A program made the translations under genes and the position numbers. The notes beneath the pieces were generated by a model. The model was given only the letters and a program-made list of their open reading frames with translations, was not told the DNA's origin and searched no databases. 64,000 nucleotides of DNA from NCBI GenBank assembly GCA_001516055.1, contig LOEZ01000058.1:1-64000 (forward strand), written 5' to 3'. Below, piece by piece: positions 44,593 to 52,986 of the stretch. Source of the DNA: Gracilibacter sp. BRH_c7a. GTDB lineage: Bacteria; Bacillota; Desulfitobacteriia; Desulfitobacteriales; Syntrophobotulaceae. Within the stretch, counting starts at the first letter, position 1. Every line of letters begins with the position of its first letter.

Positions 44593-44966
44593 GGTTTGCC
44601 AACCCCTTTATCCTTTTCCAAGGAAGCAGTGACCTGATGCTGTAAAGCACCAAATGGAATATTACCGTTATGAAGAAAGATTATTGGTTGGGCTTCCAGC
44701 CTGGCAATCTCCTGAGGTGAAACATAGAAAAAGGTTCTGGTATAAACTGCAGTGAGCAAGAGCAGACCTGCCAGACAGAACGAAACTACTGCCCGAGGTA
44801 AAGATACCCTTTTGTTCCACCATCTTGGAGAAGCTGTCACAGGCTTACTGCTCATGTGCATAGATTCTCTGACCTTGTTCCTTGCTTCCTCTGAGAAATA
44901 AATCTCTTTGGTCTCTTCTTGGAGATTTTCCCTTAGCCAATCTTTAAAATCCTCATTCTTCTTCAT
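44589..44966 (-). CDS. Putative membrane anti-sigma factor
   Basis: 125 residues. A cytoplasmic N-terminal segment of about 55 residues (DFKDWLRENLQEETKEIYFS) is followed by a membrane helix (AVVSFCLAGLLLLTAVYT) and a short external tail. No classical ZAS zinc motif is seen. It overlaps the ECF sigma gene by 14 bases and the TPR gene by 4, the standard sigma/anti-sigma/effector order, so an anti-sigma role is assigned from position and topology, not from a domain match. Confidence 0.75.
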   Translation of the reverse strand: MKKNEDFKDWLRENLQEETKEIYFSEEARNKVRESMHMSSKPVTASPRWWNKRVSLPRAVVSFCLAGLLLLTAVYTRTFFYVSPQEIARLEAQPIIFLHNGNIPFGALQHQVTASLEKDKGVGKP

Positions 44967-45483
44967 TTACCAGACCCTCCTTTCTCATCGTATTCTCCAG
45001 AAATTCCCTTCCCCTGGAAAGTTTGCTTTTAATTGTACCTTCCGACTGTTTTAATATCTGTGCTATATTAGACAGCTTCATATCTTCGAAGTAGTAGAGG
45101 ATGATAACCTCCCGGTAGATAAGCGGCAACTTGTTTATACAATCTCTTATCCGCTTTCCTGTCGTCAGCCTAGCGATTTTATCTTCCAATGATTCAGCCA
45201 AATTATCTGAGTGCTGTTCTTCAGCAAGCAAGGGTAAGAATTTAACCTTGCTTTTCCTTTTTAGATAATCCCTGCTTAAGTTGATAGCTATCCTATAAAG
45301 CCAGGTATAAGGTGAAGCCTCCCCACGAAAATTCTGTAGGCTGTGGTACGATTTCACAAATACTTCCTGGGTTATCTCTTCCGCCAGATGATAGTCGTCA
45401 ACAATAAGGTAGACTGCTCTCATTATTCTGTCGCCATACAGCCTCATCCAATCATCGACTTTTTCCCAACTACGGTCTTCCAA
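44953..45483 (-). CDS. ECF RNA polymerase sigma factor
   Basis: 176 residues with sigma-70 region 2 (YLIVDDYHLAEEITQEVFVKSYHSLQNFRG, then SPYTWLYRIAINLSRDYLKRK) and region 4 (LPLIYREVIILYYFEDMKLSNIAQIL, EGTIKSKLSRGR). Start is a TTG at 45483-45481 behind GGAAGGGGG. The gene heads a sigma/anti-sigma/TPR operon. An ECF-type promoter lies just upstream (45510-45536), so autoregulation is likely. The signal is not known; the extracellular TPR protein suggests an envelope cue. Confidence 0.93.
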   Translation of the reverse strand: MEDRSWEKVDDWMRLYGDRIMRAVYLIVDDYHLAEEITQEVFVKSYHSLQNFRGEASPYTWLYRIAINLSRDYLKRKSKVKFLPLLAEEQHSDNLAESLEDKIARLTTGKRIRDCINKLPLIYREVIILYYFEDMKLSNIAQILKQSEGTIKSKLSRGREFLENTMRKEGLVNEEE

Positions 45484-45509
45484 CGGTTAACCCCCTTCCC
45501 TGCAATTTA

Positions 45510-45536
45510 GACGATTATATCGCTAATAAGGTTGCA
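45510..45536 (-). promoter_or_regulatory. ECF-type promoter ahead of the sigma factor operon
   Basis: On the minus strand TGCAACC is separated by 17 bases (from the AAC) from CGTCTAA. This AAC...CGTC pattern is the typical ECF -35/-10 pair; the start point would be near 45502, 20 bases before the TTG start. Confidence 0.72.
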
Positions 45537-45664
45537 TCAGTTTTTAAGAATTTTACTGAAAAGTATAAACTTGTACACCCTTTGCCCTAAATATTAATAA
45601 GCTACCTCAGAAGGATTTATATGGAAAATAAAGAAGTATATGTATAATCTTGCTGTCTTAGTTT

Positions 45665-45688
45665 AACTTCAGACCAATTTTTTCCGTA
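45665..45688 (+). promoter_or_regulatory. Possible ECF-type promoter ahead of the cyclopropane synthase gene
   Basis: TTTAAC at 45662-45667 and CGTATA at 45685-45690 have the same 17-base AAC-to-CGT distance as the adjacent sigma operon promoter. The -35 element lacks the AACC of that promoter, so this match is weaker. Confidence 0.4.
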
Positions 45689-45722
45689 TAGTTGTAAGGA
45701 AAGAGTAAGGAGGAGAGAAGCT

Positions 45723-46901
45723 GTGGATGCGAAAAAAGCACTTCATAAAATTATCTTGAATAATTCTTTTTCTGATGCTTTTGAGGTAAGATTCTGGGAT
45801 GGAGAAATCATATCCTACGGGGAGGAAAAGCCTAAATTCAGAATAGTTTTTAATACACCGATTCTAAGCAAAGACCTTATTAAAGATCCCTTCTTGGCTT
45901 TGGGAGAGGGGTATATGACAAAAAAAATTGATATAGAAGGAAGCCTGCAGCAGACGTTAGAATCCTTGTATAACAATAATGCTAGTTTTTTGAACAGCAG
46001 CAATCGATATCTGAAGTTAAGAAAGACCCTCGCCAACACTATAAAAAGCAGTAAAAATAATGTTTGCCATCATTATGACGTTGGCAATGATTTTTATCAA
46101 CTATGGTTAGATGAAACCATGACATACTCCTGCGGCTACTTCAAGTCACCTGCCGATTCTTTAGCACAAGCCCAGAAGAATAAGGTCGAGCATATCCTGA
46201 AAAAACTGTGTATTAAGGAAGGCCAAACCTTGCTTGACATAGGGTGCGGATGGGGAGATCTAGTCATCACAGCCGCTAAGGAATATAAAGTAAAGGCCCT
46301 AGGCATAACTCTGAGTTCGGAACAACTGGCTAAAGTCAAAGAAAGAATTGAGACTCAGAATTTGAACGATCTAGTCGATGTCCAGCTTGCTGATTATCGG
46401 GAGTTAAAAAGCATGAAGTTTGACAGAATCGTTAGCGTCGGCATGTTAGAACATGTAGGAAAAGAATGTCTTTCAGACTATTTTAATGCAGTGAACAGAC
46501 TTTTGAAGTCAGGTGGAGTATCTATCCTTCATTGTATAACCCGTCTCCAAGAGAAGGAAATGAATACTTGGCTTAACAAGTATATTTTCCCTGGAGGATA
46601 TATACCTACAGTACAAGAGCTACTCCTTCACCTATCGGACATCGGATTCTATCTCATAGACGCAGAAAGTCTCAGAAGACATTACGCGAAAACGGTGGAA
46701 CATTGGTCAAGTAACTTTGAAGATGTTTTATCCGAGATAAGCAAAATCAAAGATGAGACTTTCATCAGAATGTGGCGTTTATACCTGAACGCTTCAGCCG
46801 CATCCTTTAATTGCGGGAAGATAGATATATATCAGTTTCTCTTCACTAAAGGTCTAACCAATGAACTGCCATGGACCAGAGAGTATATGTATAGAGAATA
46901 G
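45723..46901 (+). CDS. cfa: Cyclopropane-fatty-acyl-phospholipid synthase
   Basis: 392 residues. SAM-dependent methyltransferase that converts cis double bonds of membrane lipids to cyclopropane rings. Key motifs: HHYDVGNDFYQLWLDETMTYSCGYF, LLDIGCGWGDLVITAA (SAM site), GITLSSEQ, VGMLEHVGKE and YIFPGGYIPT. Shortened N-terminal domain as in many Firmicute members. GTG start at 45723 behind AAGGAGGAGAGAAG. It is divergent from the ECF operon and may belong to its regulon, judging by a similar promoter. Confidence 0.95.
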   Translation: MDAKKALHKIILNNSFSDAFEVRFWDGEIISYGEEKPKFRIVFNTPILSKDLIKDPFLALGEGYMTKKIDIEGSLQQTLESLYNNNASFLNSSNRYLKLRKTLANTIKSSKNNVCHHYDVGNDFYQLWLDETMTYSCGYFKSPADSLAQAQKNKVEHILKKLCIKEGQTLLDIGCGWGDLVITAAKEYKVKALGITLSSEQLAKVKERIETQNLNDLVDVQLADYRELKSMKFDRIVSVGMLEHVGKECLSDYFNAVNRLLKSGGVSILHCITRLQEKEMNTWLNKYIFPGGYIPTVQELLLHLSDIGFYLIDAESLRRHYAKTVEHWSSNFEDVLSEISKIKDETFIRMWRLYLNASAASFNCGKIDIYQFLFTKGLTNELPWTREYMYRE

Positions 46902-46943
46902 AATCCTGTAAGTGGATAATCAAGAATCTTGTTAATCAAAAAG

Positions 46944-46990
46944 GCCTGTAATCTGTTAAAGCATTAAATTCTCTTTAACAGGTTACAGGC
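46944..46990. terminator. Bidirectional terminator between cfa and feoC
   Basis: GCCTGTAATCTGTTAAAG/CTTTAACAGGTTACAGGC, an 18-bp stem with one G-U position, between two convergent genes. Confidence 0.85.
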
Positions 46991-47008
46991 AGAATTATTA
47001 TTGACCTA

Positions 47009-47293
47009 TTACATTGTTTTGTGATCCTCTAAAGCCTTTTTTCCTTTTTCCGTAAGTTTCCATCTTGTGATTATCACTTTGTTCTTATTATCTTTACTTT
47101 TATTGCAACGGACAGGACACTTATCACATTGATTGTCACCACATGCCGGATCATCCGTAATAATATACCCTAACTTCAAAAGATTGTGGAACATCTGCTT
47201 GACCATTCCCGGATCCAAATTCAGGGTTTTGGCTAATGAATCATAAGAATGGGTATTGCTTTGAGCAATCTCTTTCAGAATATTTATAAGCAT
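47009..47293 (-). CDS. FeoC-like winged-helix protein with Cys cluster
   Basis: 94 residues. N-terminal winged helix (YDSLAKTLNLDPGMVKQMFHNLLKLGYI) followed by CGDNQCDKCPVRC, four closely spaced cysteines, as in FeoC proteins that bind an Fe-S cluster and modulate FeoB. The C-terminal strand ITRWKLTEKGKKALE completes the wing. It follows feoB by 18 bases on the same strand, so it is the third gene of the Feo set, a regulator or stability factor of the iron transporter. Confidence 0.85.
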   Translation of the reverse strand: MLINILKEIAQSNTHSYDSLAKTLNLDPGMVKQMFHNLLKLGYIITDDPACGDNQCDKCPVRCNKSKDNKNKVIITRWKLTEKGKKALEDHKTM

Positions 47294-47311
47294 TTTTCTT
47301 TCTCCTTACCC

Positions 47312-49348
47312 TTACTGAAAACCGAATAGGCGACCTGCCTGGTAAACCAATACCGCTGCTGTCCAACCTATTAACAACGAGTAGAATAAAGCAAATAACG
47401 CCCATTTAGTAGAATTGGTCTCTCTCCTAATCACTCCCAGAGAAGCAGCGCATGGAGCATATAAAAGGGTCATCACCATAAAGGCGTAGGCTGTTAAGGG
47501 AGTAAAATACATCTGAATCGCAGAGGCTAGCTGCACTTCTTCTCCTGCACCATAGACCATTCCGAACGTAGCCACGATTGCTTCCTTGGCCCCGACCCCT
47601 ACTATAAGAGCTACAGCCGCTTCCCATGAACCAAATCCAGCTGGCCGCAAGAGGGGGGCCATAATAGACCCAATCTTTCCCAATATACTGTCAGCACTTC
47701 CAGGCTCTACACCCATAGGCATAATAGATAGTAACCAGATAATAACTACGAGCCCGAAGATAATTGTACCTGCTTTTCTAATAAAGGATTCTGTCTTTTC
47801 CCACATATGAATAAGAGTACTCTTCAAAGTCGGGATTCGGTAAGGTGGAAGTTCCATGATGAAATAGGATTTCTCACCTTTGAAAAGAGTTTTGCTGAGG
47901 ACCTTGCCGGCGATAACAGCTACGATAATTCCAAGCAGATAAAGAGAGAAAAATACGATTCCTGAAACCGTCAGAATGCCAAACTGCTGATCCCCAAAAA
48001 ACACCCCGGAAAACAAGGCATAAACTGGAAGCCTCGCACTACAGGAGACAAATGGACTGATCAGAATACCTATCATTCTATCTTTTTTGGTATCTAAAGT
48101 TCTTGTAGACATTATTCCTGTCACATTACAACCACTACTGATAATCATGGAGACAGCCGTTTTGCCGTGAAGACCAACAGCATTCATTAATTTGTCCATC
48201 ACATATGCCGCTCTAGCCATATATCCACTATCTTCAAGAAAGGAAATCATAAAATACATCGTCAACATCAACGGTACAAACACCAGGACTGAACCGACAC
48301 CGCCAATCATGGCATCGATAACAAACGATCTCAGTAGTTCAGGAGAATTAACCATAACTCTTGAAAGATACTCTCCAAGAGCGACAAACCCTGAGTCTAC
48401 ATAACCCCCAAGAAAATCGTTACCAAAACCCATGGTTATCTGATATAACAAGAACATAATGGCAAAGAATAAAGGTAGTCCAAGCCATTTATTGGTTACT
48501 ATTTTATCAATCTTTTCCGTCAGATCATCAGTATTCGTATTATCTTTATGAACACATTCCTCAATCAGATGAACGATGAATTCATATCTTTTATCAGCCA
48601 AATAAATCTCTGGATCAAAACCGGTTTCATCAGAAATTCTTTGCCTTCCTGCTTTAACCATATCATTTAAATCCGGATTTTCTTTCAACTTTACACTATC
48701 AATAAAGTATTGGTCTCCTTCTAATAGTTTTATAGCTACAAGGTTAGCAGTCTCGGTTGCGGCTAGCCCTTTATCCAGAAGGACCTGAACTATCTTAGAT
48801 GATTCTCCCTTTACCACTTGGCCGTAATCAAGCTTTAAAAGACCTCCAGCGCTGTGTTCATAATTAATTGACATAGTTAACAGATCCTGAATACCACTGT
48901 TTTTTGTGGCTATAGTAGGCACAACAGGAGTGGATAAAGCCTCTGACAACTTCTCTTTATCAATAAATATTTTCCTTTTCTCGGCTTCATCAGCCATGTT
49001 TAAAGCGATAACAACCCTTGAATTCATTTCTAAGAGTTGAAGGGTAAGATAAAGATTACGTTCTAGATTCCCTGAGTCTATCACATTGATGACAGCATCA
49101 GGTTTTTCTTTCAATATATAATTCACTGCAATTATCTCATCTTCAGAGCAAGCAGAGAAAGTATAAGTTCCAGGCAAATCAATAACCTTAATATTTTTAC
49201 CGTGATAGCTTGTACTACCTTCTTTTCTCTCAACTGTCACTCCAGGCCAGTTCCCAACATGTTGCTTGGAGCCTGTCAGCATATTAAATAAGCTCGTCTT
49301 ACCACAGTTAGGATTACCTACTAAAGCAATTGTATAATCCTTGCTCAA
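47312..49348 (-). CDS. feoB: Ferrous iron transporter FeoB
   Basis: 678 residues from the TTG at 49348-49346. N-terminal G domain with GNPNCGKTSLF, LPGTYTFS and NMADEAEKRKI (NxxD), then the helical domain and a C-terminal transmembrane domain with SGYMARAAYVMDKLM, SCSARLPVYALFSG and GAKEAIVATFGM. A longer frame opens with ATG at 49423, but that start would lie 8 bases from a Fur box and has no ribosome site, whereas GGGTGGGAG is close to the TTG and gives SKDYTIALVGNPN, the usual FeoB start. Imports Fe2+ into the cytoplasm; Fur control is directly visible. Confidence 0.95.
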   Translation of the reverse strand: MSKDYTIALVGNPNCGKTSLFNMLTGSKQHVGNWPGVTVERKEGSTSYHGKNIKVIDLPGTYTFSACSEDEIIAVNYILKEKPDAVINVIDSGNLERNLYLTLQLLEMNSRVVIALNMADEAEKRKIFIDKEKLSEALSTPVVPTIATKNSGIQDLLTMSINYEHSAGGLLKLDYGQVVKGESSKIVQVLLDKGLAATETANLVAIKLLEGDQYFIDSVKLKENPDLNDMVKAGRQRISDETGFDPEIYLADKRYEFIVHLIEECVHKDNTNTDDLTEKIDKIVTNKWLGLPLFFAIMFLLYQITMGFGNDFLGGYVDSGFVALGEYLSRVMVNSPELLRSFVIDAMIGGVGSVLVFVPLMLTMYFMISFLEDSGYMARAAYVMDKLMNAVGLHGKTAVSMIISSGCNVTGIMSTRTLDTKKDRMIGILISPFVSCSARLPVYALFSGVFFGDQQFGILTVSGIVFFSLYLLGIIVAVIAGKVLSKTLFKGEKSYFIMELPPYRIPTLKSTLIHMWEKTESFIRKAGTIIFGLVVIIWLLSIMPMGVEPGSADSILGKIGSIMAPLLRPAGFGSWEAAVALIVGVGAKEAIVATFGMVYGAGEEVQLASAIQMYFTPLTAYAFMVMTLLYAPCAASLGVIRRETNSTKWALFALFYSLLIGWTAAVLVYQAGRLFGFQ

Positions 49349-49430
49349 TTCTCCCACCCTTTCTATATATGTTACATCGATTTGAGCTAAATAATTAATT
49401 GAATAAATAGTCCTATCACTCATATTGTAT

Positions 49431-49445
49431 TGATAATAATTATCA
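49431..49445. promoter_or_regulatory. Perfect 7-1-7 Fur box upstream of feoB
   Basis: TGATAATAATTATCA is a perfect 7-1-7 inverted repeat identical to the Fur consensus, lying between feoA and feoB, 83 bases before the preferred feoB start. Confidence 0.93.
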
Positions 49446-49489
49446 TTTATCTGGCGAAAATTTTCAGGGTTTCCCCTGTTTAATTCGTA

Positions 49490-49729
49490 TTATATTCGCT
49501 CTACGAGAATATTTTTTGCATCACTCTTCCTAATAGCCAAGTTATATCCTCTTAAATTTATTCTAATAGGATCTCCCAACGGGGCCTGTCCTTCAACCTT
49601 GAATTCGGTACCTTTTATCATTCCCATATCTGTAAGTTTTCGTTTAAGTAAATTGTCCATATTTATATTAATAATTCTTCCACTGCAGTTTAAGGGAAGT
49701 TGATCCATTCCAATATATTGAACACCCAT
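49490..49729 (-). CDS. feoA: Ferrous iron transport protein FeoA
   Basis: 79 residues, a small SH3-like protein that acts with FeoB at the cytoplasmic side. Typical segments: LKRKLTDMGMIKGTEFKV and PLGDPIRINLRGYNLAIRKSDAKNI. ATG at 49729 behind AAGGGGG. It has its own perfect Fur box 19 bases upstream, and a second box separates it from feoB, so each gene can be controlled by iron separately. Confidence 0.94.
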   Translation of the reverse strand: MGVQYIGMDQLPLNCSGRIININMDNLLKRKLTDMGMIKGTEFKVEGQAPLGDPIRINLRGYNLAIRKSDAKNILVERI

Positions 49730-49747
49730 TATTAATCCCCCTTTTAC

Positions 49748-49762
49748 TGATAATGATTATCA
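49748..49762. promoter_or_regulatory. Perfect 7-1-7 Fur box upstream of feoA
   Basis: TGATAATGATTATCA, identical to the box before feoB except for the central base. It overlaps the expected promoter or leader of feoA. Confidence 0.93.
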
Positions 49763-49818
49763 TATTCGCACTTTAAATATTACAGTATTTTTATATTTTG
49801 TCAATGATTTAATTTCTG

Positions 49819-49866
49819 CAATAATGAAAAGAAGATGCCCAATTGGGCATCTTCTTTTCATTATTG
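49819..49866. terminator. Perfect 48-bp palindrome between the 97-residue gene and feoA
   Basis: Bases 49819-49842 are the exact reverse complement of 49843-49866, with no spacer at the centre (CCCAATTGGG). It follows the stop of the 49886-50179 gene and probably ends its transcript, but it is longer and more perfect than a usual terminator. Confidence 0.85.
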
Positions 49867-49885
49867 TTTCATAAGATGTTTATAA

Positions 49886-50179
49886 TCAGTAGTAATAAGG
49901 ATAACCAGAATAAGCACCATAACCAGGATATGGGTATGCTGACCGACGACCCAAACCATATCCTGCTGCAGCGGCAAATGGAACTGTCAAAGCTAATAAA
50001 GCGATAGCTGCGAAAGGCAAGAATAGAAATCCTGGATTAGAAGAATGAAACAGAATGCCGTCGGGACGTACATCGGCAACATAACCATGATATCTTTTAC
50101 CATTTTTAAGAACCAACTCTGTCTGCTTTCCATAACAAGTCATTGCGGTCTCATAAGTTACTGGATTAAAAAGCCTCAA
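49886..50179 (-). CDS. Small protein with hydrophobic segment and Gly/Tyr/Pro tail (unrecognised)
   Basis: 97 residues. The first 45 form a small beta-rich region (TELVLKNGKRYHGYVADVRPDGILF) like an SH3/Lsm-type strand set. Next is a hydrophobic helix (LPFAAIALLALTVPFAAAAGYG), followed by a Tyr/Gly/Pro/Ala-rich tail PYPGYGAYSGYPYYY. TTG start behind AAAGGAGG. Such tails occur in Firmicute spore or surface proteins. I cannot name the family. It is a one-gene unit ended by a long palindrome. Confidence 0.72.
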   Translation of the reverse strand: MRLFNPVTYETAMTCYGKQTELVLKNGKRYHGYVADVRPDGILFHSSNPGFLFLPFAAIALLALTVPFAAAAGYGLGRRSAYPYPGYGAYSGYPYYY

Positions 50180-50653
50180 GAGACATTACCTCCTTTGTAA
50201 TATTTTACCATTAATACAGGCTGATACATTCTATGCCTTGAGTTATGAATGGGTACAAATAATCAGCTATTACCATGACTATTTTAGAACCAAAACACTA
50301 CATCTGTTTACTCATTGTTATGTTTGAACTTATCACCATCACTTCTCAGTTATATGGTTAATGAACTCGAAGAATATGAAAGTGGCTCTAGTTAAGAGTC
50401 TTTATGTGTAATCCAGTGACCGAACATTGTTGATTCAGATGTCCGCCTTTCTTTGATGGAAATAATTAACTTTCTCTATTTAATGTGCGATAATTAAAGA
50501 AGTTTAATATATTTGTAATAATCCTTTTGCAGATGATATACTTTAATAGTTTCAAGAGATAGCTTTATCTTATGGATTTAGCAGTCTTTCCTTCTGTCTT
50601 CTGGTGGTTTTACAAACGAATCAGCATAACGCTATACAAAAGGTGGTTTAATC
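50180..50653. other. 474-base spacer ahead of the NCS2 permease gene
   Basis: AT-rich divergent spacer. I looked for a purine (guanine/xanthine-type) riboswitch and did not find the conserved loop elements. No convincing small gene, repeat or terminator was seen. The ribosome site AGGTGG is next to the permease ATG. Confidence 0.4.
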
Positions 50654-51955
50654 ATGGAAAAGATGGCTCTTAAATACGAACTAGATGATAAGCCGTCATT
50701 GTCTAAACTCTTAATCTTTGGCTTACAATGGTTGGCCATAGCTATTCCAATGATAATAATAGTTGGTAAAGTCGTAGCAACCTTACATTATGATAATCCC
50801 GCTCAGCAAATCATCTATATTCAGAAAGTCTTTTTCGTAATTGGTATATCTGTTTTTATCCAGGTTTTATGGGGACACAAACTTCCTCTGATTATTGGAC
50901 CAGCTGCCGTTCTCCTTGTCGGGATAGCTGCCAGTCAAGGACGAGATATCAGTACAGTTTATACATCTATACTAATCGGTGGTTTTATACTTGCGCTACT
51001 TAGTATAAGCGGACTATTTGAACGGTTGCAAAAACTTTTCACCCCAAGGGTGATAGTTACCATCCTTGTTTTGATTGGCTTTACCCTTACCCCCATGATA
51101 ATCAGATTAATTATGCCTGCTGAAATGACCGTTAGTCCTTTACATAATCTCCTTTTTGTGTTGACTTTTATTTTGTGTGTTTTTATTGCCAACAGATTTC
51201 TTACAGGACTGTGGAAGTCTACTTTGATTATATCTGCTATGATAATCGGAAGCCTGGTTTACATTGTTATTTTCCCTCAAGCTTTTACTCCTCAGCAAGC
51301 AAGCATAGATATATTTGCTTTCTTCTTCCAGGACTTTAACACCAAGCTGACGCTTGATGTCGGAGTTCTCGTGTCCTTCTTAATCTGTTATTTAGCTCTG
51401 GCAATCAATGATCTGGGATCAATCCGCTCCATAGGTGAGATGCTTCAAGCAGATGATATGGCTAAACGAACTTCCAGGGGTATTACCTGGACAGGGATTC
51501 TTAATATGTTATCAGGATTCTTCGGGGTGATTGGCTCTGTCAATTATTCTCTAAGTCCCGGTGTAATTGCCTCGACAGGAGTTGCTTCTCGTTTCACCCT
51601 TGTACCGACAGGGATAGGTTTAATGATTCTTGCTTTTATTCCGCCTGCAATTAGATTCATAGGTAATATACCTTCCGTAGTTATCGGAAGTGCATTTATT
51701 TATATTTTATGTTCCCAGATAGCAGCTGGTTTATATCTGGCCTTTACTTCAATGAAAAATTTTCGATTTGAAAATGGTTTAATTCTAGGGTTGCCCTTGA
51801 TGCTCAGTATAATCATTTCCTTCTTACCCGAAGAAGCCGTAGCTACATTTCCTCTAACTCTAAAACCCATTTTAGGAAATGGGTTTGTAATTGGAGTTAT
51901 ATCTGTCCTAATAATGGAACATATTATTTATAAAGAAAAAAATAAACCTGCCTAA
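50654..51955 (+). CDS. NCS2-family nucleobase permease
   Basis: 433 residues, about 12-14 membrane helices. The family signature region is DLGSIRSIGEMLQADD near 255 and the NYSLSPGVIASTGVASR segment near 295, corresponding to the substrate-binding helices of uracil-xanthine permeases. The usual ratio of helices and absence of a cytoplasmic domain agree. It probably imports a purine or uracil with H+; which one is not clear. A single-gene unit with no terminator noted after it. Confidence 0.87.
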   Translation: MEKMALKYELDDKPSLSKLLIFGLQWLAIAIPMIIIVGKVVATLHYDNPAQQIIYIQKVFFVIGISVFIQVLWGHKLPLIIGPAAVLLVGIAASQGRDISTVYTSILIGGFILALLSISGLFERLQKLFTPRVIVTILVLIGFTLTPMIIRLIMPAEMTVSPLHNLLFVLTFILCVFIANRFLTGLWKSTLIISAMIIGSLVYIVIFPQAFTPQQASIDIFAFFFQDFNTKLTLDVGVLVSFLICYLALAINDLGSIRSIGEMLQADDMAKRTSRGITWTGILNMLSGFFGVIGSVNYSLSPGVIASTGVASRFTLVPTGIGLMILAFIPPAIRFIGNIPSVVIGSAFIYILCSQIAAGLYLAFTSMKNFRFENGLILGLPLMLSIIISFLPEEAVATFPLTLKPILGNGFVIGVISVLIMEHIIYKEKNKPA

Positions 51956-52010
51956 CAGATTTATTAAATATATCAAATCACTTTTAACATTAATTAAATT
52001 GATTCACTTT

Positions 52011-52772
52011 TTACTCACTAATTATTTTTAAATAATTAGTGTATCTGGATTCATAGGGTTCTCTCTGTCCCGAAGAATAAAAAATAATGTCACCTTGACC
52101 ATTGTCGGCACTAAGGTTTTTCTCAGCAAGAACCTTCTTAAGATATTTAATCGTCCCCTTGTTGCCGTCAATTATATATGTATCCTCGGGAAACAGCTTA
52201 CGGAAAACTTCCTGATAAAATGGAAAATGAGTACATCCCAAGACTACTGTCCCATAATCTTTAAGATTGTAAGAACCAAGTTTCTGTTTTAAATATGCAA
52301 GAATTATCTGCTCCTCAAAAATAGAGTTTTCTGCGTATTCTACTAATTCCGGAAGTGCAACGCCATCTATAATATGGGGATGACCCAATTTAGTGATTAG
52401 ATTCTTATACTTCTCTTCTTGCAGAGTTAATGGAGTTGCTGCTACTAAGACCCTCTTAGTACAGTTTTTTTCAACGGCTGGTTTCACAGCCGGCTCCATC
52501 CCAAGTATAGGGAAACTATACTTCTGCCGCAGTTCATTGATAGCTATACTAGTTGCCGTATTACAGGCTACTACCAAAGCCTTGATCCCTTCATTAGCCA
52601 TAAAATCAACTGCTTGCAAAATATATTTTCGCACTTCTAGCTTACTTTTTGTTCCATAAGGGACATTCTTCGTGTCAGCATAATATATGTAGTTTTCGGC
52701 AGGAAGCTGGCGTAAAGCTTCATGTAATACAGTAATACCGCCCACCCCAGAGTCAAAAAAACCTATCCTCAT
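52011..52772 (-). CDS. murI: Glutamate racemase
   Basis: 253 residues. Interconverts L- and D-glutamate for peptidoglycan. Catalytic cysteines are in VACNTATS and LGCTHFP; FDSGVGGITVL and YYADTKNVPYGTKS are the usual N-terminal signatures. The frame could extend to 52898, but GGCGGAGGAAAA is exactly positioned for the ATG at 52772, giving MRIGFFDSGVGG. The long extension would add 42 residues with no similarity. Cytoplasmic, monocistronic. Confidence 0.95.
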   Translation of the reverse strand: MRIGFFDSGVGGITVLHEALRQLPAENYIYYADTKNVPYGTKSKLEVRKYILQAVDFMANEGIKALVVACNTATSIAINELRQKYSFPILGMEPAVKPAVEKNCTKRVLVAATPLTLQEEKYKNLITKLGHPHIIDGVALPELVEYAENSIFEEQIILAYLKQKLGSYNLKDYGTVVLGCTHFPFYQEVFRKLFPEDTYIIDGNKGTIKYLKKVLAEKNLSADNGQGDIIFYSSGQREPYESRYTNYLKIISE

Positions 52773-52986
52773 TTTTCCTCCGCCGTTAACGAAATAATTT
52801 TTCCTTTTTATATTATAACTCATATATAATTTCTTCTCCATTCTGATTTGGGTCCTAAACACTTCCATAATAAAGGTTTCCGAAAATATTCTAGACATAG
52901 TTGAAAGAATTCAAACAAACGTATATAATTTCATAATATGTTGACAATATCTCAATAAGTAAAATTAAAGTTAGGTGTGATGATTT

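Noticed and set aside
50180-50653. A purine riboswitch ahead of the NCS2 permease
   Set aside because: The conserved loop bases of the purine aptamer could not be found on the plus strand.
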